From: Prolixibacteraceae bacterium | Lineage (GTDB): Bacteria; Bacteroidota; Bacteroidia; Bacteroidales; Prolixibacteraceae | Assembly: GCA_019856515.1 (NCBI GenBank) | Contig: CP082230.1 | Location: forward strand, 2,790,001 to 2,854,000 | DNA length: 64,000 nucleotides | Direction of reading: 5' to 3' | Shown: positions 9,141 through 16,585 of the stretch, one piece after another | How positions within the stretch are numbered: position 1 is the stretch's first letter | Layout of the letters: each line of letters begins with the position of its first letter | The notes under the pieces: model-generated | What the model saw: only the letters and a program-made list of their open reading frames with translations | What the model was told of the DNA's origin: nothing | Databases searched by the model: none | Position numbers and translations under genes: made by a program

Positions 9141-10175
9141 TTATAGCAGAGCGTCTAACAATTTGACCAATTTAGGATTAGAGGGGCGAGGGGGATTTGC
9201 ATTCACAATATTCCCTTGGGGGTCGATAAGAACAAATGAAGGCACTCCCATTTTCTCATATGCATGCATTAGATAACGATCACCATTTGCGAATAACTGT
9301 ATCACAGGGAAGTCTTTTTTGGACATCACCTCTTTCCACCAATCATGGTCCTCTTTTCTATTGTAATTGATATTTACAAAGGCGATGTTTTGATGTTGGT
9401 ATTTCCTTACTATACTCTTTAAGTAAGGTAATTCTTTTCGGCAGGGGCCACAGTTGATCGTTGAAAATTCGAGGTACACATACTTTCCTTTTAAATCATC
9501 TAGAGAAGTGGTTCCTCCATGAAGATTTTCATAATCGATAAACTTTGGTGCAGGCTTACCTTCCGATAGATCCCACTTTTTGGTTAGTCTCAAATGCTCC
9601 TTTTTTTTAAATGGATATATGATTGCATTCCTGGCCGCATTTGTTACCTCTCTTTTTACCAATAGTTTGTAGACTGGATCTTTTGATTTTTTCTTGGCTT
9701 TGACTACGTATTTATCGACAAACTCATCCAAGACTTGTTGTGCTTGTTGTAGGTTCTGGATCTTATCAAAATCATCTTTTAATGTGCGCAATTCAATACG
9801 AGCATCAATAAGGAATTGATTCTCTTTTTGGAGATCTTTGGTGAAAATAGCATCAATGAATTTACTTCCATTTATCTCCATTACCATGTCCGAACCATGT
9901 CTTGTATATAAAAATATCACTCCGGGTTTACCTTTAAGGAGTATCCCCCCTACGTCTAGATTGGAAAAACGAATCGTGTCGGTAAAAACGTCATCTTTAG
10001 TTTTCGTCAACAATTTAAAATCCTTACGCCCATAGCGTATTTGGAGTTGTGTTAATGTAGAATCAGTGCTTTTTATTGTCAACAAAGCATAGTCTCTTTG
10101 AGACGGTTTGCTACATGAACTCAAGAGTAAAACGACAGAGATATAGGTATACCCAAGTAAGGTTTTTAGCATCAT
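9141..10175 (-). CDS. Thioredoxin-like lipoprotein, CGPC active site
   Basis: A 344-residue protein, first gene of the minus-strand pair. It has a lipobox LLSSC and an N-terminal beta domain (YALLTIKSTDS), then a helical linker with LQQAQQVLDEFVDKY. The thioredoxin fold carries the classical thioredoxin dipeptide NCGPCRK, and the cis-Pro region is GVPSFVLIDPQGNI. Like its downstream neighbour it lacks the active-site Trp. The three proteins share architecture end to end but differ at the two residues between the cysteines (IY, GA, GP), which normally sets redox potential. This looks like tandem duplication followed by functional divergence. ATG 10175 gives a normal type II signal peptide; a start one codon later is also possible. 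Confidence 0.88.
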   Translation of the reverse strand: MMLKTLLGYTYISVVLLLSSCSKPSQRDYALLTIKSTDSTLTQLQIRYGRKDFKLLTKTKDDVFTDTIRFSNLDVGGILLKGKPGVIFLYTRHGSDMVMEINGSKFIDAIFTKDLQKENQFLIDARIELRTLKDDFDKIQNLQQAQQVLDEFVDKYVVKAKKKSKDPVYKLLVKREVTNAARNAIIYPFKKKEHLRLTKKWDLSEGKPAPKFIDYENLHGGTTSLDDLKGKYVYLEFSTINCGPCRKELPYLKSIVRKYQHQNIAFVNINYNRKEDHDWWKEVMSKKDFPVIQLFANGDRYLMHAYEKMGVPSFVLIDPQGNIVNANPPRPSNPKLVKLLDALL

Positions 10176-10357
10176 ATGTAGGATATTGATCTTTTAATAG
10201 GTTTTTCATAACCAGCTAGTTCTAACAATATAATGAAAATATTACACATAACACCGACTGTTTTGATTAAATAAAAAAACACATATTTTGTAACTTTCAG
10301 GAACTTCCACGTCTTATAGGTAAAAGTATGATGTGATAGAATAAAAAAACGACTATA

Positions 10358-10864
10358 GTGAATCAGAAAAAGAAAGAGTCGCTCTTCTATGAAATATTAG
10401 AATCAAACGACGAGAAAATAAAAAGAATATGTCACTACTATTATCGTGATCCTGAAGGGAGAAAAGACATATATCAAGAGGTTCTAACCAATATATGGAA
10501 GAGTTTAGAACACTTTCGTGGAGATGCGGCATTGAGTACATGGGTATATCGGGTGACTGTAAATACGGCGTTGACTCATATACGAAAGATCTCGCAAGAG
10601 AAACAACTTTTTCTTCATAAAGAACAGGATAACTTATCTGAATTGATTAACCATAATGAAGACAGTTGGCAATTAGAAGATCATATCGCACAGTTAGAGT
10701 GTGAGATTAATCAGCTCTCGATGATTGACAAAATGCTTATCACGTTAATGTTAGAGAAACTATCGATGGAAGAGATCTCTAATATTGTGGGGATTGGTGT
10801 GAGTAATGTAAGAGTGAAGATCCATCGCATAAAAGAAACCCTACGTAAAAAAATGATATTATGA
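10358..10864 (+). CDS. ECF-type sigma-70 family RNA polymerase sigma factor
   Basis: A 168-residue protein starting at GTG. It has the sigma region 2 pattern DIYQEVLTNIWKSLEHF followed by STWVYRVTVNTALTHIRK at about residues 35-75. Region 4 near 120-165 has the helix-turn-helix MEEISNIVGIGVSNVRVKIHR. Its stop overlaps the start of the next gene (ATGA), so it is translationally coupled to a small membrane protein. That is a common arrangement for a sigma factor and its regulator, although no recognisable anti-sigma domain is present. A diverged second sigma-like gene lies 2 kb downstream. Confidence 0.88.
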   Translation: MNQKKKESLFYEILESNDEKIKRICHYYYRDPEGRKDIYQEVLTNIWKSLEHFRGDAALSTWVYRVTVNTALTHIRKISQEKQLFLHKEQDNLSELINHNEDSWQLEDHIAQLECEINQLSMIDKMLITLMLEKLSMEEISNIVGIGVSNVRVKIHRIKETLRKKMIL

Positions 10865-11409
10865 GACTATTTAAAAGAAAAAAAGACCTCCCTGAAGATT
10901 TCAATTTTGTAGAGGAATTCAAGAAAGAGAATAATAAGATGATCAAAGGCAACTATCTCAGCATGGGGACACTTGTAGTCCTTTTCCTTTTAAATATAGT
11001 GATCCAAAGGGATACTATTATCAATAAACTCTTTATGACCCCCATTGTTGAATGGGATACGATAACAACCATTTTCGTTATAATGACACTAAACATCCCT
11101 TTTTTATTTATCGAAAGACATAGATACCATAAAAATTTCGATTTCGGACAAACCACTCTCTTATTGATGAAATCCTATTTAAATATGAGGAATCCTCAAA
11201 CTTTAGGTCAAAAGATAACCCTTGGTATCCATATATCATTAGTCTTAGCATCGGTTGTTTTCAGTATCATGCAAGGCGAATCAAAATTATTACTAATATT
11301 TATTTTGTGCGTTCCAACATTTTTCATCGTAATTTATTATGAAAAGAGAAAGAGAAAGCCAATGAGAGATTATGCCAAAAAGATCATTAAAGAGTTGGAA
11401 GAAGAGTAG
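10861..11409 (+). CDS. Small membrane protein coupled to ECF sigma factor
   Basis: A 182-residue protein overlapping the sigma gene by 4 bases. A charged N-terminal segment of about 35 residues is followed by four hydrophobic stretches in two pairs (about 38-50, 66-82, 125-140 and 144-160). A cytoplasmic loop between the pairs contains HKNFDFGQTTLLLMKSYLN. The C-terminus is strongly basic then acidic (KPMRDYAKKIIKELEEE). The position and charged N-terminal tail would suit a membrane anti-sigma factor or signalling partner, but this is inference from context. Two truncated relatives follow directly. Confidence 0.72.
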   Translation: MRLFKRKKDLPEDFNFVEEFKKENNKMIKGNYLSMGTLVVLFLLNIVIQRDTIINKLFMTPIVEWDTITTIFVIMTLNIPFLFIERHRYHKNFDFGQTTLLLMKSYLNMRNPQTLGQKITLGIHISLVLASVVFSIMQGESKLLLIFILCVPTFFIVIYYEKRKRKPMRDYAKKIIKELEEE

Positions 11410-11450
11410 CATGACATACAGGTTAGTCCACCTTAGGGCAAGAAATAAGA

Positions 11451-11930
11451 ATGAGTAGATTAACTTTATTTCTCTTCCTAATACTGACATATATATATAT
11501 TTCTTGTGCATCATATCAAGATATTAGATACTATAAAAATATAGATTATGGGCAACCCTCTACATTACTTATTAAATCACAACTAAACTGGCGGAAGTCG
11601 AAAACTAGAGGTCAAAAGATATGTTACACTCTAACCAGTGTATCTTTCGTGTTATATTTTATTTCTAATATTCAGAAACATGGTTTCTTAATATTATTAT
11701 TTTGTGTACCTGTTTTAGCGATCTCACTTTTCTTTGATTACAGAAGAAAGAAACCAATGCGTGATTTTGCAAAAAAACTCCTTAACGAGTTAGAAGGGGA
11801 CTATTCTCTTATTGTTTATTGTAAACTAATCTCAATACCTATAAATATGAATAAACATAATACTTTCACCTTGAATGATCACGATACTTTTATGAGGCTG
11901 ATAAGATCAAAGGTATCGGATCATGTTTGA
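11451..11930 (+). CDS. Paralogue of the sigma-linked membrane protein, N-terminally truncated
   Basis: A 159-residue protein sharing the signature YKNIDYGQPSTLLIKSQLN and the ending KKPMRDFAKKLLNELEGD with the gene at 10861. The charged N-terminal tail and most of the first hydrophobic pair are missing. After the shared ending it reads on for about 40 unrelated residues. These finish with MRLIRSKVSDHV, which resembles the normal N-terminus of the family and overlaps the next gene. This looks like the result of tandem duplication and partial fusion. It may be a decaying gene. Confidence 0.55.
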   Translation: MSRLTLFLFLILTYIYISCASYQDIRYYKNIDYGQPSTLLIKSQLNWRKSKTRGQKICYTLTSVSFVLYFISNIQKHGFLILLFCVPVLAISLFFDYRRKKPMRDFAKKLLNELEGDYSLIVYCKLISIPINMNKHNTFTLNDHDTFMRLIRSKVSDHV

Positions 11931-12339
11931 TTTACTCTTCATCACCTTCTCTTTGTTTTTTGTTGCGAAGTCTTTTGAGGTTGGAGAGGTACTCTATAAG
12001 GGAGTTAATCGTGTCAATATTTGGGTTCTATTGGAATGGTCAACTTTCGTTATCATTCTTTTCCCTATTAGAAGATCTTATCTTCAATATAAAAATATTG
12101 ACTATGGAGTTCCAAAGACCATGATGCTCCGTCAAACATTAAGAAGATACAAAAGTGTACAAGTTGGAGATTATCTTTTAGCAACCTTATTTATTGTCAC
12201 TATAACTTCAGCTAAAGTCTCTTCCCATAATATGGATATTGCCCTTTTTGTTATACGATTACTGATGTTGCTGTTTATCTTTACAATTATCGTAGCCAAT
12301 CTAATTTGGAGATATCGTTATCGTAGCATATATCAATGA
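11923..12339 (+). CDS. Third paralogue of the sigma-linked membrane protein, truncated
   Basis: A 138-residue protein overlapping the previous frame by 8 bases. It keeps the hydrophobic segments and the loop signature YKNIDYGVPKTMMLRQTL. It lacks the charged N-terminal tail (found out of frame just upstream) and ends early, without the KKPMRDxAKK closing motif. It is most simply explained as the third unit of a tandem array of membrane-protein genes that is losing function. Confidence 0.5.
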   Translation: MFDLLFITFSLFFVAKSFEVGEVLYKGVNRVNIWVLLEWSTFVIILFPIRRSYLQYKNIDYGVPKTMMLRQTLRRYKSVQVGDYLLATLFIVTITSAKVSSHNMDIALFVIRLLMLLFIFTIIVANLIWRYRYRSIYQ

Positions 12340-12432
12340 ACCAAATTATTACCTAAAGAACTTCAATAGTCCTTTTTATAATTACATATTTTATTCAACC
12401 CGACTGTATCTACATATAAATTTCCTTGAACT

Positions 12433-12918
12433 ATGATAAAAGCAAAATCAATAAGTCACTTACATAAAGATCTATTCTTCCAACAAATTATGGCTAAATA
12501 TGAATCTGAGATAAATAGCTTTTGTCTATACTATAATCTTGAAGACAATGAAGAGTCTCCTATTTACAAAGAGATCGTTTCTAATATATGGAAAAGTATA
12601 GACCATCTAAAAGATGAAGTAACGACTATTTGGGTTTATCGTGTTATTGTGAATAGCTCCTTATCCTATACGTGGAGAGGAAAAGACAGTCTGTCTATTT
12701 CAACATCACATTTTAAGCATGAACTACAAAAGAGTGTATACCAACTTCGCTTAGACAGAGAAGAAAATCTAGAGGGCTGTCTTGGTCAACTCTCTATGGT
12801 GGATAGGATGCTTATAATCCTTTGTCTAGAAGGGCTAAATACGGAAACAATTGCTCAAGTAATTGGGATTCCTGCAACCAAAGTAAGTTCGAAGGTTAAT
12901 AATATTATGACAAAATAG
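12433..12918 (+). CDS. Diverged ECF sigma-factor-like protein
   Basis: A 161-residue protein alignable by eye with the sigma factor at 10358. Shared segments are NIWKSIDHLKDE (region 2), IWVYRVIVNSSLSY, and LSMVDRMLIILCLEGLNTETIAQVIGIPATKVSSKV (region 4, written here in one run only to identify it). The acidic-aromatic core of region 2 (DIYQEV in the first copy) has become PIYKEI, and the C-terminus is about 10 residues shorter. It could still bind polymerase or promoter DNA, or be a decaying copy. With the three membrane proteins it closes the array sigma, M1, M2, M3, sigma-like. Confidence 0.6.
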   Translation: MIKAKSISHLHKDLFFQQIMAKYESEINSFCLYYNLEDNEESPIYKEIVSNIWKSIDHLKDEVTTIWVYRVIVNSSLSYTWRGKDSLSISTSHFKHELQKSVYQLRLDREENLEGCLGQLSMVDRMLIILCLEGLNTETIAQVIGIPATKVSSKVNNIMTK

Positions 12919-12943
12919 TTAATAGACTCAAAGTAAATATGCC

Positions 12944-12960
12944 GTCAATAAATTATTGAC
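12944..12960. other. 17-bp palindrome upstream of WYL regulator
   Basis: Arms GTCAATAA and TTATTGAC are separated by one A. It lies 150 bases ahead of the regulator gene and just after the sigma-like gene. It could be an operator or a weak transcription stop; no T tract follows directly. Confidence 0.35.
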
Positions 12961-13109
12961 TGTTCACTTTATGGCTACTATTCCCCTCTAGTTAGTATAA
13001 GTACTTTTGATTATAGTATCGATTACACCAGTACGACATATTATGGCATAGACGTTTTTTTTCTTGTCCATCGAAACGAAAACAAGTAGAAAAACAAACA
13101 GTAAAATCT

Positions 13110-13928
13110 ATGTCTATAAATAATGTAATACGTCGACATCATGCGATTGTAGATATGCTTTGGATAAAACCAGCAAGTTTCAAAGAGATATACTCGAAAC
13201 TAAACTACCAATCTAAACTTTCAGGAGTTGAGCTAACTACATCTTTGCGAACTTTTGGAAGGGATATTATCGATATTCATGAATTATATGGGATTAAAAT
13301 CAACTATGACCATATTGAAAAACGATATTATATCCATCAAAATAATATACTGGGCAATGAAGAGAGACTCTTCGATGCTATGCGGCTAAAGAAAGTACTG
13401 CACCTTAATGATAACTATGCTAGCCTCATACATCTAGAACATGAGGAGCTCTTCAATACCGTAATTTTTAAAACCATTATACGGTCGCTCATTAAACCTA
13501 GTAATTTAAAGGTCACTTCCTCTCAATCAATTACTATTGGTACTCCTGTATCTCTCATCGCTTTTGAAACGGAATGGTATCTTATGGTTCTCACTTCCCA
13601 CACAGATAGAATAATTTCGATATCTGTTCGTGAAATACATGAGCTTGAAATATTTGCACTTCAAACGGCACATCAAACGGCTGCAAAAGACCGATGGGAT
13701 AAGTTTGTCAAAGATCTATTGGATGTATTCGATAACCATCATTTTTCCGAACTCTGTTTTACGGAGACTGAAAATGGTCAACAACATAGATATAGTATTG
13801 AAAGCAAACATGCAAAAGAGTGGATATCATACCTTCTCACTTATAAACAAACCATCACAATTGATCAACCCTTAGCACTTAAAGAGATATATCATTCGAA
13901 TTTGATATGTGATAAATGGACACTGTAA
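13110..13928 (+). CDS. WYL-domain transcriptional regulator
   Basis: A 272-residue protein. An N-terminal winged helix-turn-helix at about residues 5-75 ends with LRTFGRDIIDIHELYGIKINYD, a common junction in this family. The central part, TIGTPVSLIAFETEWYLMVL, corresponds to the WYL beta-strand region: the WYL triad is present as W-Y-L in ETEWYLMVL. WYL regulators sense ligands, often nucleic-acid-derived, and control stress or defence genes. The gene is monocistronic. What it controls cannot be read from the sequence; the palindrome at 12944 is a possible binding site. Confidence 0.78.
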   Translation: MSINNVIRRHHAIVDMLWIKPASFKEIYSKLNYQSKLSGVELTTSLRTFGRDIIDIHELYGIKINYDHIEKRYYIHQNNILGNEERLFDAMRLKKVLHLNDNYASLIHLEHEELFNTVIFKTIIRSLIKPSNLKVTSSQSITIGTPVSLIAFETEWYLMVLTSHTDRIISISVREIHELEIFALQTAHQTAAKDRWDKFVKDLLDVFDNHHFSELCFTETENGQQHRYSIESKHAKEWISYLLTYKQTITIDQPLALKEIYHSNLICDKWTL

Positions 13929-14031
13929 TTTGATATTAAACATCAATCCAATCACTTATTATCATGGCTTTGGGGTGTATAATAATTCCAATTATTTTTC
14001 GTTATTGTAGTGAAACACATATAGACACTAA

Positions 14032-15240
14032 ATGATTATAATGAAACGAGTTACAAAATGGGGAGCCATTTTACTCATGCTTCTTTTATGGGGGTGTATA
14101 AGTGAAAAAGATACCATCGACTCACTTACAAAAGTAGATATTACGTCTAGCGAACAAGGGATTGTTCCGTTGCCTGATGATATCTCAAGTAAGATGAGGG
14201 ATGTTTTTTCGAAATATACTAAGGTAACTGCTCCTAATGGAAGACCTATCCATATCTTTGCTCAATCTGGAGTTAGTAATGCCAAGGTAGTTAGAGCTAG
14301 ACAGATTTTAGCTATGTATCTTACGGATGTCAAAGGTTCTAAGTATGGCAGCTTCAAATCTCTTATTGCGAACAGTATGGCAGACAGAAATGCTGCTCTT
14401 TACTTCTTTAATACAGAAGATGATAAAGAGCAGCATATGAGCTCTTTGACTTTTGCTCCATTTAACGGACAAGACCTGTATGCCTCTGAAGCATTTGTCG
14501 AAGGATCACCTGAATATATTCAGAATTCCCCAAGGGATGCCAGTTACGAAGAGATTCTTCATCTCACACAGGATTATGGCATTACTCCTATGCTTCCTCA
14601 ATATCAAAAAGAGATATATGATAGAGCACACGATGCAGTAAGTAGTAATATTTACATGCCACCAAGTGAACTTCCTAAGGCAGACTATGATCAAGAGTAC
14701 TTGGCATCTGTATGGGATGTGTATCTCGATGCATGGGCATATCAGGACCCACCTGCTCAGTATGGAGAGTATCTTTATAATACTAGAGAGATGTTGAAAG
14801 AGAAAGATCCTATTGGGTATGGACTCGTAGAGGCTTTCTTACCTGCAGTTCTAACTTACAATGCTCATATATATGAACTTTTTGAGGGAACTTTCCATCT
14901 TGACTATCGAGAAGATTTCTCTTATACCCATAAATCTAAACACTTGAGAGATGCCACGTTAACAGGAACTCTTAATAGTGGTTTGCAAGGGAATCAATAT
15001 GACAATAATTTAACTGGTAATATTGCAGACAATACCTTTATTGGGGGAAAAGGAGACGATTATATCGATGGCAATGATGGCACAGATACAGTTGTTTACG
15101 AAGGCATGTATAGCGAATATGAGATTACTATTACTGGGACAAAGACAGTAATAAAAGATAAAGTTTCTGATCGAGATCATACCGATACAGTTATCCATAT
15201 TGAAAAGCTACAATTCAAAGATCGTACTATCTCAATTTAA
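14032..15240 (+). CDS. Lipoprotein with C-terminal RTX-like calcium-binding module
   Basis: A 402-residue protein with a lipobox LLLWGC (Cys22; ATG 14041 would shorten the signal by three residues). Residues 35-300 form a domain of a type I have seen only in uncharacterised proteins; it contains EGSPEYIQNSPRDASYEEILH, with an EExxH arrangement at 173-177. Residues 310-400 resemble serralysin/RTX tails: the nonapeptide-like GGKGDDYIDGNDGTD, then the typical closing block with DTVIHIEKLQFKDRTI. RTX repeats bind Ca2+ outside the cell. An RTX-like end on a lipoprotein in a Bacteroidota suggests transfer from a proteobacterial type of gene. The EExxH motif hints at a metal site, but peptidase activity is unproven. 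Confidence 0.72.
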   Translation: MIIMKRVTKWGAILLMLLLWGCISEKDTIDSLTKVDITSSEQGIVPLPDDISSKMRDVFSKYTKVTAPNGRPIHIFAQSGVSNAKVVRARQILAMYLTDVKGSKYGSFKSLIANSMADRNAALYFFNTEDDKEQHMSSLTFAPFNGQDLYASEAFVEGSPEYIQNSPRDASYEEILHLTQDYGITPMLPQYQKEIYDRAHDAVSSNIYMPPSELPKADYDQEYLASVWDVYLDAWAYQDPPAQYGEYLYNTREMLKEKDPIGYGLVEAFLPAVLTYNAHIYELFEGTFHLDYREDFSYTHKSKHLRDATLTGTLNSGLQGNQYDNNLTGNIADNTFIGGKGDDYIDGNDGTDTVVYEGMYSEYEITITGTKTVIKDKVSDRDHTDTVIHIEKLQFKDRTISI

Positions 15241-15243
15241 TTT

Positions 15244-15945
15244 ATGAAACAACTAAGCATCATATTGATGGTTGTATTCCTTCTATGTATACAACCAGTA
15301 AAAGCACAACGTACAAAGAAAATTAGTTTTTCTTTATCAAATGGAGTTTCTTGGGTTGATAGACAAGCGGGCTCAAATCACTTGAACTCCATAAAGACAG
15401 TTCCCACAAAAGCAAGTTATTTTAACCAATTTGCAGTTCAACTCGTTACACAAAAAGCCGGAAGATTAAATCGATCCGTGTGGTCTCTGTCTCATCGATA
15501 CAATAGCTACTCCACCGAAGTATTAGACCCTTATACCAACTCTAATGGAGATCCAGCATTCCAGATGGCAAGTTCCCACGAAGGCTATAGTGCATTCACA
15601 ATGGGTTATATGAGACAATTTCAGCTAACAGATATATGTCAAAACAATATCTATCTAGGAGTTGGAGGTGAACTTAACTACTTCTATAGGCAGAAATTTA
15701 CAATGGATCTTTATCAAGGGAAAACGACTATCGTGAATACTTTTAATGCCATCAACGAGAACTTCGGAATTAACTCTAGTCCAACACTTATTTTAGAGTT
15801 AGGTACGGATTTTAAGATTAACGAAAAGTCGACACTGATGACAAGTATTACCTATAGAAAAGATTTTAGTTATTTTATTAAATCATCAATACCTATGTTT
15901 AGTGCTATAGGTATTAACTTACAGTTGATTGGACTTCCTTTTTAA
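15244..15945 (+). CDS. Secreted, probably outer-membrane beta-barrel protein
   Basis: A 233-residue protein starting three bases after the stop of the RTX-like lipoprotein, so probably in the same transcript. It has a clear signal peptide (MKQLSIILMVVFLLC, cleavage after KAQ). The rest is rich in alternating hydrophobic/polar strands with aromatic girdle residues and ends in Phe (LQLIGLPF), typical of outer-membrane barrels. I do not recognise a specific family. The pairing suggests the barrel and the lipoprotein work together at the outer membrane. Confidence 0.65.
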   Translation: MKQLSIILMVVFLLCIQPVKAQRTKKISFSLSNGVSWVDRQAGSNHLNSIKTVPTKASYFNQFAVQLVTQKAGRLNRSVWSLSHRYNSYSTEVLDPYTNSNGDPAFQMASSHEGYSAFTMGYMRQFQLTDICQNNIYLGVGGELNYFYRQKFTMDLYQGKTTIVNTFNAINENFGINSSPTLILELGTDFKINEKSTLMTSITYRKDFSYFIKSSIPMFSAIGINLQLIGLPF

Positions 15946-16030
15946 AGGTGACTCCTTTTAATATATTCCATCTAAAGCAATATGACCTATAATGAAGATC
16001 TTCTTATTATGGGTTGTATCGCTTTACCAC

Positions 16031-16189
16031 AAAAAACAAAAGGTTGTTCTTTGTGGTAAGAACAACCTCTTTCGGAATTTCAATCTGTTTTCTAATAAAT
16101 AAAATGCCGAGCAGAGAGAATACAGCCGAATTTTACGTTTTATGAGAGAGATAGGCTGTTGTTATCCCTGATAAGCTTGTGGTAACTTG
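16031..16189 (-). ncRNA. Candidate small RNA 2 (about 160 nt)
   Basis: No coding frame is present. On the minus strand a promoter (TTG at 16226-16224, 22 bases, TATTTG at 16201-16196) is followed by GTAATAACAAGTT. About 130 bases later there is an intrinsic terminator: stem AGGTTGTTCTT/AAGAACAACCT at 16068-16041, then TTTTGTTTTTT. The 5' part contains a hairpin TTATC-AGG-GATAA and arms ACAGCC/GGCTGT. The sequence TTACCACAA appears near the 5' end and again in the terminator loop, and its complement TTGTGGTAA lies just past the T run. I do not recognise the RNA family. Confidence 0.5.
16041..16068 (-). terminator. Terminator of candidate small RNA 2
   Basis: A perfect 11-bp stem with 6-base loop is followed on the minus strand by TTTTGTTTTTT. 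A competing 10-bp stem (16024-16033 with 16050-16059) overlaps it, so two exclusive folds are possible. Confidence 0.75.
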
Positions 16190-16195
16190 TTATTA

Positions 16196-16226
16196 CAAAT
16201 ATGGGGCAAAATTCATCTTCTTGCAA
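16196..16226 (-). promoter_or_regulatory. Promoter of candidate small RNA 2
   Basis: TTG, 22-base spacer, TATTTG on the minus strand. The same spacing and downstream sequence recur exactly at 16456-16486. Confidence 0.6.
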
Positions 16227-16269
16227 TCCCTATTTATGGGGATTTGTAATTCTACTTTTGCAAAGTCTT

Positions 16270-16449
16270 TAGAAAAAAAAAGTAGATCAAAGGAATCTCT
16301 GATCTACTTCAAGTGTACTAAATTTTGTTCTTGAAAAAAAATAATGGCTTTCTTTTAGATGGTTCTTATTATTTAGAATACTTTTAAGAGTTACGTTTGA
16401 TTGAGAAATTGTATTTAAATCTAAAAACCGTATCTGTTTGTTTAACTTG
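16270..16449 (-). ncRNA. Candidate small RNA 1 (about 180 nt)
   Basis: A minus-strand transcript predicted from the promoter at 16486-16456 to the terminator at 16309-16272. It begins with ATTAACAAGTT, nearly identical to candidate RNA 2, and is otherwise A-rich with no open frame of note. The two units are about 260 bases apart, and their internal sequences share only short stretches such as AACGTAA and GTATTC. A tandem pair of regulatory RNAs is the simplest reading. Confidence 0.5.
16272..16309 (-). terminator. Terminator of candidate small RNA 1
   Basis: A perfect 10-bp stem AAGTAGATCA/TGATCTACTT (16309-16280) is followed on the minus strand by a run of nine T. Confidence 0.85.
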
Positions 16450-16455
16450 TTAATA

Positions 16456-16486
16456 CAAATATCCACTATTTTTAATCATTCTACAA
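16456..16486 (-). promoter_or_regulatory. Promoter of candidate small RNA 1
   Basis: TTG at 16486-16484, 22-base spacer, TATTTG at 16461-16456 on the minus strand, with the 19-base stretch 16444-16462 matching 16184-16202 except at one position. Confidence 0.6.
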
Positions 16487-16538
16487 TACCTACAAATAGG
16501 GATATTGAAAATTCATTGTATTAAAGTTTGGAGCATAA

Positions 16539-16566
16539 AAAAGAGAAGCCATACGACCTCTCTTTT
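16539..16566. terminator. Bidirectional terminator downstream of dapD
   Basis: Arms AAAAGAGA and TCTCTTTT enclose a 12-base loop 20 bases past the dapD stop; the A run gives a T tract on the minus strand. Confidence 0.75.
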
Positions 16567-16585
16567 AAAATGATATTATACTTCA

